Shown here piece after piece: positions 53,388-63,889 of a stretch of DNA of 64,000 bases (within the stretch, counting starts at the first letter, position 1; each line of letters begins with the position of its first letter). The position numbers were made by a program, and so were the translations under genes. The stretch is from Incurvaria masculella. Taxonomy: Eukaryota; Arthropoda; Insecta; Lepidoptera; Incurvariidae. A model generated the notes under the pieces. That model did no database searches. It saw only the letters and a list, made by a program, of their open reading frames with translations, and was not told the origin of the DNA. The stretch is taken from contig OX335660.1 in NCBI GenBank assembly GCA_946894095.1, positions 15,381,001 through 15,445,000 on the forward strand, in the 5' to 3' direction.

Positions 53388-54512
53388 TAGCTGCGGTACC
53401 CGGCTCCGCTCGGGTTAGTGTCGGCTAAATTATCTCATGGATAAAAAGTAGCCCACATGACTGGTCCAAAATAGGGTCAAACTGGTCCAGGACAATGTAT
53501 CCATGTACCATATTTAATCAAGATCGTTCGAGCCGAAATAGCATGATTTAATGAGAAACATCGAATAATTCCCATTTAGAGCTTCGTTGACGTTTGGTGG
53601 CTATTTAAAAAAAAAACATTTGCCGCGAGAACCTTTCTGCACTTCCACTGCTACATTGCTTACCTAGTAAGTAACGTGTAACGTAGGTAAGTTTTGCGTG
53701 GACTCCAACCCACAGCCAGCCTCAACATCGAAAACAGTAACCCATCTCGAACCTGACTGCTCCCAGAGATGCTATACATTGATAAAATACGCATATAAAT
53801 CAGGTTAGTGGTTCGCATGTTATAAGACTTTAAGACTCACTACTTACCCTTCTGGTAATGAAGCGCTATATTACGTAATCTATAAGTTTTTAGTAGAATC
53901 AGGCTAGACGTAGATACAATGTACATCTAAATCGAGTAATTGGTTCTCAAGGATTTTATTCTGTTGGTCGCTCCTCCGGCGATTTAGCGTGATGCCAAGT
54001 AGTCCTAAAGTTGCAGGAAATACCAAGCCGTACTTCAGTAAAAGTAAGCGCTGCCGCCGCAAAGCCGAGCCGTGCATAGCATTGCAGTTTGTATGACAGC
54101 CCCATCTTAGCGTAAGCGGAACTGAATTCTATTTAGCCAATCCTAATTCCCGGGTAGTTAAATGTACATGTACTAAGTTTTACAAATCGCTAGTGCCTTG
54201 AAAATTCGCCAAACGGACACCAAACAGTCACGACGTCTGCCCTCCCCCCGCCGCCGCCCCCGGTTCCTCTCCCCCTAGTGTGAAGTATCGCTACCGGCAT
54301 CGTTTTCGCAGCCCCGTGAAAGTTCTAAAGCCCATGGGCACATAAATTGTAGCCTATGTGTTATTCTGATGTATAAGCTATATTATTGTAAAGTTTCATT
54401 AGAATCCATTCAGTAGTTTTTACGTGAAAGAGTAACAAACATCCATCCATCCATCCATCCATCCATCCATCCATCCATCCATTATTACAAACTTTCCCCT
54501 TTATATTATTTA
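53388..54512 (+). mobile_element. Tandem repeat unit 1, RTE-like tail with (ATCC)n
   Basis: Begins CTAGCTGCGGTACCCGGCTC, a widespread arthropod repeat start. It includes GGTCCAGGACAATGTATCC, GATTTAATGAGAAACATC, a relic of the SINE 5S-type head/body (53662-53775, GTGGACTCCAACCCACAGCC), CGGCATCGTTTTCGCAGCCC, AAAATCCATTCAGTAG-type ATTCAGTAGTTTTTACGTG, GAGTAACAAACATCC and an (ATCC)n run at 54440-54481. It ends ACAAACTTTCCCCTTTATA. It has about 200 more bases than unit 2 (54025-54230). Class is uncertain (RTE-like or microsatellite-associated element). Confidence 0.7.
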
Positions 54513-55441
54513 CTAGCTGCGGTACCCGGCTCCGCTCGGGTTAGCGTCGGCAAAATTATTTCATGGATAAAAAGTATCCGACATGACTGATCCAAAATAG
54601 GGTCAAACTGGTCCAGGACAATGTATCCATCTACCAAATTTAATCAAGATCGTTCGAGATGAAATAGCATGATTTAATGAGAAACATCCAATAATTCCCA
54701 TTTAGAGCTTCGTTGACATTTGGTGGCTATTTAAAAAAAAAAGCATTTGCCGCCAGAACCTTTCTGCACTTGCACTGCAACATTGTTTACCTAGTAAGTA
54801 AGTAACGTGTAATGTAGGTAAGTTTTGCGTGGACTCCAACCCACAGCCAGCCTCAACATCGAAAACAGTAACCCATCTCGAACCTGACAGCTCCCAGAGA
54901 TCCTATACATTGATAAAATACGCACATAAATCGGGTTAGTGGTTCGCAAGTTATAAGAATTTAACACTCTCTACTCACCCTTCAGGTAGTGAAGCGTTAT
55001 ATTATGTAGCCTAGAAGTTTTGAGTAGAATCAGGCTAGACGTAGATACCATCCGCATCTAAATCGAGTAATTGGTTCTCGAGGATTTTACCAAGTAGTCC
55101 TAAAGTTGCGGGAAATACCAAGCCGTACCCGCCCCCGTCGGACCGCCCACCCCGCCCCCGGCCCCGCTCCCGCCTCCGCCCCCGGCCCCGCTCCCCCTGG
55201 TGTGAAATAGCGCTACCGGCATCGTTTTCGCAGCCCCGTGAAAGTTCTAAAGCCCATGGGCACAATATCTTTATAAATTGTAGCCTATGTCCTATTCTGA
55301 TGTATACGCTATATTATTGTAAAGTTTCATTAAAATCCATTCAGTAGTTTTTACGTGAAAGAGTAACAAACATCCATCCATCCATCCATCCATCCATCCA
55401 TCCATCCATCCATTATTACAAACATTCCCCTTTATAATATT
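54513..55441 (+). mobile_element. Tandem repeat unit 2, RTE-like tail with (ATCC)n
   Basis: Directly follows unit 1 and repeats it from CTAGCTGCGGTACCCGGCTC to ACAAACATTCCCCTTTATAA. (ATCC)n at 55372-55412. A CCCGCCCCCG-rich low-complexity block lies at 55130-55198 where unit 1 has a different one. The same SINE relic is present (54789-54905), so the relic predates the duplication. Confidence 0.7.
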
Positions 55442-55607
55442 TATTAGATTAGATTTATTGGGTGTGTGGTCCATTTATCTCGGACTCGGCAATATTTACA
55501 GCGGCTTTAATATCGTCGTTTCGCAGAAGTTGTTTTCATGAATAAGTCGGTCTTCAGGTCTGTTCGTCTGTCTGCCCTGTTTATCAAGGCTGCCGTCGGA
55601 TGGTCGT
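55442..55607. other. Short spacer
   Basis: No recognisable feature. Confidence 0.25.
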
Positions 55608-56285
55608 ATTTTTAGGGTTCCGTACCCAAAGGGTGCCAACGGAACCCTATTACTAAGCCTCAGCTGTCCGTCCGTCCATGTAGGCGGCAGCTGAATTTTT
55701 TACATTGTGTGTATTTATTTTGCCCTCTACGACAGCAAATAGGTCAAATAAAATAATAATCAAAATTAAAGGGGAAAATTTAATGAGATTGTTTTGTGTT
55801 AAATTATTTACGATTTTTTTTTTTTTTTTATGCGACCTGACATGGATGGCTAATACCACACAACTACCGTTATGATATTAGCCCAATACACCATATTCCC
55901 GAAGGAATTAGGTGCCATGCCAGGACCTTCCCTTTATGAGGCACGGCTACATTGAACTGGATGGAAAACACGGACAATTTTTCATTGCCGCTTCGACCAT
56001 CTTTTCATCCAATGCGATGGTACCAACCCGGGCGGGCTTAAACCCTACCACCTAGTAGGGGAAGGGGACCTACAGTTTTACATGGATTCCGAACCATGGA
56101 GCAGCTCGCATTCGTGACGAAATGCACTTATCGAACTCTGAAAGAGAAAGACAGTGGTGCAAGTTGGTATCGAACCCGGGCCTCTGGTACGCTAGGCAAG
56201 TCCCCGCGCCACTAGGCTACGAGCCGCTCAAGATGGTATGGAACCCTTCTTGTGCGAGTCCGACTCGCATTTGGCCGGTTTTTTT
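55608..56285 (-). mobile_element. Microsatellite-bearing repeat split by a SINE
   Basis: First part 55608-55813 runs from TTTTTAGGGTTCCGTACCC to TTATTTACGAT; second part 56231-56285 resumes at GATGGTATGGAACCC and ends TTTGGCCGGTTTTTTT. In intact copies these are contiguous (GTACGATGGTACGG). GAT is present on both sides of the SINE. Confidence 0.85.
55814..56230 (-). mobile_element. SINE, tRNA-headed, full length, nested
   Basis: T run, ATGCGACCTGACATGGATGG, CCCGAAGGAATTAGGTGCCA, the shared body and the tRNA head. In its own sense the head has TAGCCTAGTGGCG (A box) and GGGTTCGATACC (B box, matching GGTTCGANNCC well). Together with 29676-30088 it is the best tRNA-headed copy. Confidence 0.93.
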
Positions 56286-56345
56286 GTTGTTTGTGTTTTT
56301 ATTGTTTTTTTACTATAAACGAGCCATGCGCGTTCAGAAAATTAA

Positions 56346-56880
56346 AGTAGTATTCAGAGTGGGTGTGATTCCTTGAATACGCCGACTATCTCCGGACTAA
56401 TTGCATTTTGTATGGTAAGTCCGGAAATGATGCGCGTAAAATTTTGACAGTTTACTCTGAATACGACTGTGGGGTCAGTGGAAAAGATTAACATTCGTAT
56501 TTAAGTGAACTGAAAAAAAATGTGTACGCGGACTAGCACCGGACTAACCATACTAAATGCTATAACTGATTTGAGTGTTCTGTGAGTGTTTAAACTATTG
56601 TCTGAGATTAGCTTTCCAGTTATTTTCTGCCTACCCACAGCCACTCGTACAATCTTCGCAGCCGTTCGCGTGTGACAGACAGTGGTCTGTCAATCGTGCG
56701 CCCAGCCGCACGCACGCACTCGCCTTGAAAATGAACTGCACGGGACAGTTCGAAACGACGGCCAAAAGGACCGAGGAAAATAACTGTGGTAAGCCAATCT
56801 CACACAATATCATACTAAATGCTATTTAGTCCGGCGATAATCCGCGTATTAAAGTTAGTCCGACCATTTTGAATACTACT
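56346..56880. mobile_element. Inverted-repeat element with a possible captured exon
   Basis: Left end AGTAGTATTCAGAGTGGG and the complement of the right end, AGTAGTATTCAAAATGG, pair imperfectly over about 55 bases, both including AATACGC-GA-TAT and CCGGACTAA. ACTAAATGCTAT occurs at 56550 and 56813. The interior 56600-56810 differs in composition and resembles a gene leader. Confidence 0.5.
56731..56788 (+). CDS. Candidate short first exon inside the 56346-56880 element
   Basis: ATG in a strong context (TGAAAATGAAC) opens a 19-codon frame, MNCTGQFETTAKRTEENNC, ending at a splice-donor match G|GTAAGC (56789). The preceding 90 bases are GC-rich and free of ATG. No downstream exon was recognised. 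It may be a captured piece of a host gene or a chance match. Confidence 0.25.
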
Positions 56881-57210
56881 GCAGGACTTTACCATTAAGG
56901 TTGGAAATGTAAGACAATCAATTTAAATTCCATGTACAGAATTAAATTATTTTATAATAAAGAATTTCTTCCTTTCTTTGTCTTTCTTTGTTTCAGGAAA
57001 ATTGTTTAATGGTACCAAACTTTATTTATCTAAATGTACCGAAATTGGTAAATTTCTGTTTGTTTGATGATGAATAAATAAATTAATTAATTAAATAAAT
57101 AAAAAATATATAACATATTAAGTTAACATACAAATTTATTTTACTATAATAGAAGAACACGTCTTCATGGATCGTAAGTTTTGTCTAGATTAAAATGCGT
57201 TTTGTTTTGT
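56881..57210. other. AT-rich DNA, no feature recognised
   Basis: Includes an (AATAAATTAATT)-type low-complexity tract at 57072-57110. Confidence 0.25.
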
Positions 57211-57530
57211 ATATAAATGTCATGAATAGCTAATACCATAACAGCTGCCATTAACATATCCCAACATACCACCTTCCTTCATTAAACTTGATAGAAAACG
57301 AGGAAAACGTTCACTACAGCTTCGATTATCTTTTATTCAATGCGATTTGCGGGATCAACCCTGACTTCCAGTAAGTAAGGAAGGGTGCCTATACTTTAAC
57401 ATGGAATCCTAACCACGGCCAGCCTCAATGGTCGAAAATGATCACCCATCCAAAACCCGACTGCTCCCAGGGCTACTTCACCTGGATTGTCGAACTGCAA
57501 CGCGTCACTCCATTGGGTTGCCGAAGCAGA
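57211..57530 (-). mobile_element. SINE, old 5S-type subfamily, diverged
   Basis: AATGTCATGAATAGCTAATA, GATAGAAAACGAGGAAAACG, CCTATACTTTAACATGG, CACGGCCAGCCTCAATGG, ATCACCCATCCAAAACCCGA, CTGCTCCCAGGG. It lacks the sharp CCGAAGTTAAGCA box A, like 890 and 4921. Confidence 0.72.
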
Positions 57531-58085
57531 TAAAATAGTTGGTAAAAATACGATCTAACAGATGAGAACAACCAGAAAGACTGAGTTTTGTCACAGTTTA
57601 AGTTAAGGTTTGAATGAGGAAGAAAACTGCTCATTTATCACGACAGGTGGCGTTTAAGCGAACTCACCCAAAAGATGTGTCAAAGCTGATGGCCTACAAA
57701 TGAAACAGATACCATACAAAATGAAACAGAATAGATTTGAACATTTTGTTTACTCAATCTATGCCATTGAAATGACTGTATTTTGTCCAAGTTATTCCGA
57801 AAATTAATTGTTCTTAATCATGCTAATCAAAACAAGTCGTGGGAAAGAGAATATCACAAAAAAATAACCTATAATATTTAGTTTCATACTTTGTGCTGGT
57901 CCATTTAAATTTGTTTGAAGACAAATAAAAGCTCTTCTTGTCCTCTGAACCTTATTCTAACTGCATCATGGAGTACATCTTTCATCTAAATACTCGTAAA
58001 TAAAACTTGACAGGAATGACAGTTTTGACGTTTTCAAGGTGCGCTCGCTCATGCGACATCTACAGTAAGCTTTGAGTTTTCTTCC
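57531..58085. other. No recognisable gene
   Basis: AT-rich DNA; short frames only. Confidence 0.25.
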
Positions 58086-58855
58086 CAATGGGGTGTACGG
58101 CGCAAAGCTTTACCACCAGAAGCCTTATTCTGCTAATTGATAACTGCGCGCGTTATGTTTGGGTTTTCTCAAAACCGCATGTGTCGCGCGAAATGGTATT
58201 CTACTAGCGCAGTTTGCAAAACGCATGCGCAAACTCGTAACGCGCGCTCATGTTCTCGTGGGCCGTGTGTTTTGCCGATACTTGCGGTTTTGAGAATTCT
58301 ATTTGTCAAATTCGGAGCATCGCATCGCCGATCTTCGAATATCACTTTTCTACATTACGTTGGCATATCTTGAGAGTTGAGAGTTGGCATATCGCTGTCT
58401 CTTTCTTTTCGTATGTCATATTTGAGTGAGAAAATAACTGTCAAAGTCGTGACAGGTTATTTTACCCTGTTGGCGGCGCGCAAGACAAACCACTCCATAG
58501 ACAATAACAAAACGCGTGTGTGAATTAGCTGAATACCGATTTTTGGAAACCGCACTCGAAACTTAGCGTGTTATGTTTGACGGAAACATAACTTATACGA
58601 AATGGTTTGAAATTGGACAAATAGCAGAATCGGGCTTCAGATGGCGCCACATAAAACTATGCCAAGCTATCACGTAGAGGTTATGTTTACTCGCGAATCA
58701 CAGGCAATCACAATACCCGTGTTTTACATCCATTTTAAGGTAGCTATTCATACTAACTAACATATTGGTCAACAACCGATAACCTTGAAATGAAACCGTG
58801 GCATAGTTTATGTGGCGCCATCTGGTGGTAAAGCTTTGCGCCGTGAACCCCACTG
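58086..58855. repeat. Large inverted repeat split by an element
   Basis: Left arm AATGGGGTGTACGGCGCAAA..CCACCAG (58086-58119) continues at 58641 with ATGGCGCCACATAAAACTAT. Right arm GGCATAGTTTATGTGGCGCC through CTTTGCGCCGTGAACCCCAC (58799-58855) is its complement over about 57 bases with few mismatches. The left arm is broken by 58120-58637. Confidence 0.68.
58120..58637. mobile_element. 518-bp inverted-repeat element with 3-bp duplication
   Basis: Ends AAGCCTTATTCTGCTA and TAGCAGAATCGGGCTT (14 of 16 pair). CAG lies on both sides (58117-58119, 58638-58640), and the right arm of the host inverted repeat shows the uninterrupted target. No frame with domain. 3-bp duplications fit PIF/Harbinger or CACTA, but CAG is not the usual TWA of Harbinger, so the class is open. 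Confidence 0.68.
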
Positions 58856-59126
58856 AAGGCGGATGCCTCCCGACAGCCTCTGTCCACCCTTGACCGTTCA
58901 GTGCCGCTTTTCCCGGAATCCCGCGCCCCGTGTCGCTTCCCCCAGTGTGAGTGACCCCAATAACTGTTATTTTTGCTCGGCACATTTTTTAGCGTTTCAG
59001 GTTCGCTGAATTTTGTCACGTAAATCCGCGCGGCGGCGTATCGCGGTCGGTGTTGTGAGCGGGAAACGTAGCGAGACATTCACTTCGAATTGATCCCGTC
59101 TCTCCGTTGCGTATGTTAGTGCTTTG
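58856..59126. other. Moderately GC-rich DNA, no gene proven
   Basis: Minus frames of about 100 residues cross it without recognisable domain. Confidence 0.25.
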
Positions 59127-59355
59127 CTTTTTAGGGTTCCGTACCCAGAGGGTACCAACGGAAACGTATTACCAAGCCTCCGCTGTCCGTCCGTCACGGC
59201 ACAGGGCTGTATCTCATGAACCTTAATAGGTAGGCAGCTGAAATTATCACAGAGTGTGTAATTATTTTGCCGTTATAACAACAAATAAGTAAAATAAATA
59301 ATAATAAAAAATAAAGTGATTTTTTGTAAGTAAATATTGTACGATGGCACGAAAC
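59127..59355 (-). mobile_element. Microsatellite-bearing repeat, truncated at the CCGGCC end
   Basis: CTTTTTAGGGTTCCGTACCC to GTACGATGGCACGAAAC. Confidence 0.82.
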
Positions 59356-59489
59356 TTTCTTTTTATTCAAATTAATGAATGCGATAATTACTAGTATTGG
59401 TCCAGCCATTATCGAGTTTTGCGCTTAGCAACACAGTAGTCAATAGATTTCAAGGTACTTCAATTGCTTAGAGTCCCGTCGCAATAAGT

Positions 59490-59911
59490 CAAAAAGCCGG
59501 CCAAGTGCGAGTCGGACTCGCACACGAAGGGTTCCGTACCATCGTACAAGATTTAACTCAAAAATCACGTTTTTGGTATATACTTCCATTTTTAGGGTTC
59601 CTTACCCAAATGGTGAAAACGGAAATTAGAAAATATTAAAAATCAAAGGGCCCCCCCCAAAAAACTTGATTTTTTTATGTTAAATCTTGTACTTTGGTAC
59701 GGAACCCTTCGTGTGCGAGTCCGACTCGCACTTGGCCGGTTTTTATTTTACCTATTTGTTGGTATAGCGGCAAAATAAATACTCACTTTGTGAAAATTTC
59801 AGCTGCCTATCTATTACGGTTCATGAGATACAGCCCTGTGACGGACGGATAAACAACGGAGGCTTAGTAATAGGGTTCCGTTGGCACGCTTTGGGTACGG
59901 AACCCTAAAAA
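59490..59911 (+). mobile_element. Microsatellite-bearing repeat interrupted by another copy
   Basis: Left part AAAAAGCCGGCCAAGTGCG to ATCACGTTTTTGGTATATAC; right part ATTTTACCTATTTGTTGGTA to GGTACGGAACCCTAAAAA. Almost no microsatellite remains (GACGGACGGATAAACAACGG). Confidence 0.85.
59588..59745 (-). mobile_element. Short copy of the same repeat, nested in opposite orientation
   Basis: ATTTTTAGGGTTCCTTACCC to CGCACTTGGCCGGTTTTT, with the microsatellite and middle deleted (158 bp). Confidence 0.83.
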
Positions 59912-60483
59912 GGTCTCGACACGTTAATAAAAGATTGTATCCCAACTTTGATTCAGTTTTGGAGCGAATTTCGATTGAAAACAAGAATGAAAAATATTTC
60001 TGTACGCATCTAAATAATTAATTATTTTCTGAATAGCGGTGAAGTCGTTTTAAAAAATCTACGAGCTTGTTTCACTTGTCACATGTAAACGTATGTCTCG
60101 TAACTCGTTTGAAGTTGTCGTTTATCTAGTGCGTGAAGGTTTGTTCTATTTTAAAATGACCCCAATATTATCTGTTGGATAATGTGTGGATATGAACGTT
60201 GTTTATTTTGTAAAATGTTGAGAAAAATAAATCCTGGGTAGCGAAAGGGCACGAACGCTGTTCCTCGCCATACAATGGTTATTCTATAAAGTGGTCGTAC
60301 AGTTTACTCATTTTTAGCTCGACATTTTCCCGAGTGGAGCCGGGTACCATGTTACTATATCCCTACTCTTATTATAAATGCGAAAATGTGTTTGTTGCGT
60401 TGTTCATGCTATATTCCTGTACACGTTTTTAATTAGCTTAATCAGTGAAATCAAGATTTATTATTATTATTCATTTGTTTGTA
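59912..60483. other. Unassigned, with an RTE-like repeat fragment at 60331-60412
   Basis: CGAGTGGAGCCGGGTACC is the inverted start of the 53388 family (GGTACCCGGCTCCGCTCG), followed by TATCCCTACTCTTATTATAA and ATGCGAAAATGTGTTTG, typical of such ends. Confidence 0.4.
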
Positions 60484-60675
60484 TGCAGGGTGTTAGCGGA
60501 GGTATGGTAACCACGTATTCCTAGGACTATTTGGAGCTATTTGGAGCAAAAAAATCACCTCCCCATACATTTTTATAAATACTTACACACAAAATGTATG
60601 AAAAGGATGAATATTTTTTAAGCCGTACAAGAAAATAGTATCTACCTTTTTTGTTCCAAATAGGCCTGCTATGTG
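60484..60675. mobile_element. Foldback element (copy of 32178-32398)
   Basis: TGCAGGGTGTTAGCGGAGGT, ACGTATTCCTAGGACTATTT, CTCCCCATACATTTTTATAA and TTTGTTCCAAATAGGCC. More diverged, with weaker pairing between the arms. Confidence 0.55.
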
Positions 60676-60759
60676 AATTGCAACGCCATCTGTGGATAGT
60701 TATTATCCCTATTCAACACTGGTATGACGTTAGCAATTTATCCCTACTCTATGATATTA

Positions 60760-61066
60760 AAAATACCGGCCAAGTGCGAGTCGGACTCTCACACAAAGGG
60801 TTCCGTAGCATCGTACAAGACTTACCCCAAAAATAACACGTTTTTTGTATGGGGCCCCCCTTTAATTTTCATTATTTTATAATTTGGCCTATTTGTTGTT
60901 ATAGCGGCAAAATAAATACATAATCTGTGAAATTTTCAGCTTCCTACCTGTTACGGTTCATGAGATACAGCCCAGTGACAGACGGACGAACAAACGGACG
61001 GACGGACAGCGGAGGCTTAGTAATAGGGTTCCGTTTTTACCCTTTGGGTAAGGAACCCTAAAAAAG
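60760..61066 (+). mobile_element. Microsatellite-bearing lepidopteran repeat
   Basis: AAATACCGGCCAAGTGCGAG to GGTAAGGAACCCTAAAAAA. Confidence 0.87.
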
Positions 61067-61231
61067 GATCGGAAACATTGGGTGTTTGTAATGCAATCAT
61101 GACGAAGAAATTAACTGATTTTGATAAAACTTGTTAGAAACAAAAATGCCTCACATATCTATTCAAAATGACAGTCTATTGATATAACCATGAATGAATG
61201 ATAACCAGTGTTATTTATAAGTGCAAATAAG

Positions 61232-61238
61232 AAAAAAT
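61232..61238 (-). terminator. Pol III terminator of tRNA-Asp
   Basis: AAAAAA on the plus strand gives T6 on the tRNA strand, five bases past the 3' end. Confidence 0.85.
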
Positions 61239-61241
61239 ACT

Positions 61242-61313
61242 CTCTCCGGCGGGGAATCGAACCCCGGTCTCCCGCGTGACAGGCGGGGATACTGACCACT
61301 ATACTACCGAAGA
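61242..61313 (-). tRNA. tRNA-Asp (anticodon GTC)
   Basis: A 72-base minus-strand cloverleaf. Acceptor TCTTCGG pairs with CCGGAGA (one G-T pair). D arm TAGTATAGTGGTCAGTA contains the A box. Anticodon arm CCCGCCTGTCACGCGGG has GTC in the loop. T arm GGGG/TTCGATT/CCCC gives a B box GGTTCGATTCC. A T6 terminator follows at 61237-61232. Stems are intact, and the sequence is close to animal tRNA-Asp, so it is probably functional. Confidence 0.96.
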
Positions 61314-62167
61314 CGTTGGAAGCTCGAGCGAAATCATGGTACCGATGCATATGTCCTCATATAGATCGTAAAATGAGTCGGTACAATCAAACATGTTTTG
61401 TTCCACGGGTGCCTTGTGGACCTTAGAGCGATGCAGAAGTAAGTATCTAACAACCTACTTTCATGTGGTGTTTCCAATAGCTATGCTCGTATTTATATTA
61501 TGATATAGTTATTATAAATAGGAACTCTAGGTCTAATTTGTTTTGTAATATTTTGGTTTACTGTATGTAATAAATCAAATAAATAAATATTCAGGTTTTT
61601 TCGATAGCTGGTTCAGGTTTTTTCCAATAAATTTTCCGGTATTATTGCACATGCCTAGGCTGTGTGTAGAAAGACTGATTATGGCATAAACCTGCGATGC
61701 ATCCACACCTAGGTAGGTACCTGATTATTTACACACAACTGATTACAAATTAATTGTTTCATTCAAACAACACATCTGAAGCAGATGGCTATTTTTAGAA
61801 ATTACGATTATTTTGTAATCCTTATCAGTTCGTGTTGTATCTGCCGTGGATTAAGTCCAGATTACTGAAGTTTCGAAGAAACGGATTAAGTACATATCTG
61901 CTGGCATCACATGCCACTGATTGCCGAGCGTGGAGATTAATCAATACACCCACGTGGAAACGGTAGAGCTATTTTTGAAGATGCTATCAAACGATTAAAA
62001 CACTGATGCTTCCTCGAATGTGATATGTATGTGAAATCAACCGTGAAATTGACGTAACTAACTGGATAGCTCCATGGTAGAGCAATAACTTTTGCTTGTA
62101 GGCCGCGTTCAAACCAACGGGACTGTCAGCCGCCGACTGTGAACGCGCGTTACGCAGTTTACCAGCG
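61314..62167. other. AT-rich DNA, no gene recognised
   Basis: ATGTGATATGTATGTGAAAT then CAACCGTGAAA at 62020-62046 is a weak relative of the AGGAATGTGACATG foldback arm. Confidence 0.3.
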
Positions 62168-62379
62168 TTGCTGATTACCACTCCCCCAATTCTCCAAAAA
62201 CCATCTAAGGTTTCCCCGAAATCCGGAATAGAAACCAAGTTTTCATTGAAAATTTTGAATGAGAAAAGAAAAGGCCGTGCAGCCGACAGCCGTCTAAAAA
62301 TGACTTTCGGGAGAAGATGTAATCCAAAGTTGTCCCGAATGCTGCATTGTTCGTAATATTTTTCGAATGAGCAAAAAAA
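62168..62379 (-). repeat. Dispersed repeat (copy of 53023-53258)
   Basis: Reverse complement of the 53023 copy: CGAATGAGCAAAAAAAAAGG, TACGAACAATGCAGC on the minus strand, GGGACAACTTTGGATTACAT, CATTTTCAATG-like AATTTTCAATGAAAACTTGG, and CAGCGTTGCTGATTACCACT at the left end. Confidence 0.65.
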
Positions 62380-63889
62380 AAGGTCATGCAGCCAGAAAAC
62401 TGAATTCCCCGCGGATTGGCCAATTCCCCGACCTTTGCATTCCTTACCATCCTGCTCAGTCTAGTGATGAATTCGTTTGGTGACATTTGTTTTTTTTTCT
62501 ATTTCGGTATTTGGTTTTCGATACAGATGCACCCCGTCCAACTATGCCCGTATTTCCGTCACCTGTTGAATGTGCATTTTTCTATTATCGAAGGCATAAT
62601 ATATGTTTTTGCTCGAACTCTTACCACAGATTACATGAATTACATATAGATACCCCACCCATATGTCCGTTTTCCGTCCAGTTGCGCCCTATCAAATCCA
62701 GTTAACGTTGCAATCGTTTTTCCTAATAATTTAATTCCGACAAATTTTAGCACAATTTATCTATTCAACTCTTTGCATTGCTATGCATGCACTTAGAATG
62801 AGCCAAATAAAGATTTATCAGCAATAAACGCAAACAAATCTACAAAGGGTCGCGCCTCCACATTTCTGTACTCTGTGCCCCCACCTTCGCTGCCGCCCCA
62901 CAGAGTAGAATAGTATTAGGCGAGGTCGGATTTATTACTCATTCACGCTGTTTACTTTTTATATTTTATTCACAACATTTCATGCACAGAGCCATCTAAC
63001 GTTTTGAGTAGATTTTTCTCCGCTATGATAATGATATGATCTATTTCGTACCAAAGGGATGTTGCTGGAATTTAAAACAAGATGGCGGTGCGAGCATGAA
63101 AATAAACATGGTTCTGACTTAGTACTGGCGTGGGGCATCAATATGTCATGTATGTAATCTGTACTCTTTTACTCTTACCTGAAGTATAGACAGCATGTGC
63201 ATGGTACGAATTTTGTAAATTGGCAAGACCTTACCTTACAGCAAAATTTGCACCACCCTAATTCCCGTGACCCGTGTGATGATTTTATTTATGTCATTCT
63301 TTACATAACCTCTCTTCTCGATTCGTGTTTTTATTGGGCATGCATCATATAACCTCAAAGATAATAAAACGATTGTGTAGACGAAATCTTTATTTTCTCA
63401 ACCAAACATCTGTTTAATTAAACATGACGATATGATTCACTTAAACTACACTATCTAACCTCCATAACACCTGCCTGAACACAGTAATTGTTAAATGTAA
63501 ATACTCATATATAGAAGAACGCAAACATTTACAGTTTTTTTTACATTTACTAAGACATTGATAACATGGTATATGAGCTAAAATCTCCAATAAACACATT
63601 GAAAATGGTATCGATGTGGGTTCTGTTACAACTTTTTTAGACTGCATTAAATGCTAATAGTTACTGTAGATCTTCTAGTCTAGATTGAGTAAATACAATT
63701 TTCAAATCTATTCTGTTTGTTTTTGTATGGAATCCGACAGCTTTGACAGGTCTTTTAGGTTCTGTCAAGTCTAGGTCTGTCGTGATATATAAGCAATTTT
63801 CTTCCTCATTGAGTGTTTGTTATCATTTCACTTTAAATATACTTTAGATTGAAATGATAAGAGACTAAAATCCTCATACGCCCGCCTCG
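62380..63889. other. Unassigned DNA with a minus-strand poly(A) signal at 63389-63394
   Basis: No repeat family is recognised. A minus-strand AATAAA (63394-63389) follows a small Cys-rich frame (63441-63647, CYQCLSKCKKNCKC) that lacks a known domain. It might be the 3' end of a gene starting further right, but support is weak. A TATATAAG lies at 63786 on the plus strand without a well-spaced initiator. Confidence 0.25.

Noticed and set aside
54440..54481. (ATCC)n runs as CRISPR-like spaced repeats
   Set aside because: Simple microsatellites in eukaryotic DNA without spacers.
62050..62110. Possible tRNA from TGGATAGCTCCATGGTAGAGCA
   Set aside because: A-box-like words only; no anticodon arm or T arm could be folded.
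63441..63647. Small minus-strand Cys-rich frame before an AATAAA
   Set aside because: No recognisable domain or homologue; the poly(A) signal alone is not enough. Kept only as a note in the flanking region.
63786..63793. TATATAAG as a promoter TATA box
   Set aside because: The nearest initiator-like TCATT is only 22 bases away, and no gene start is recognised downstream.
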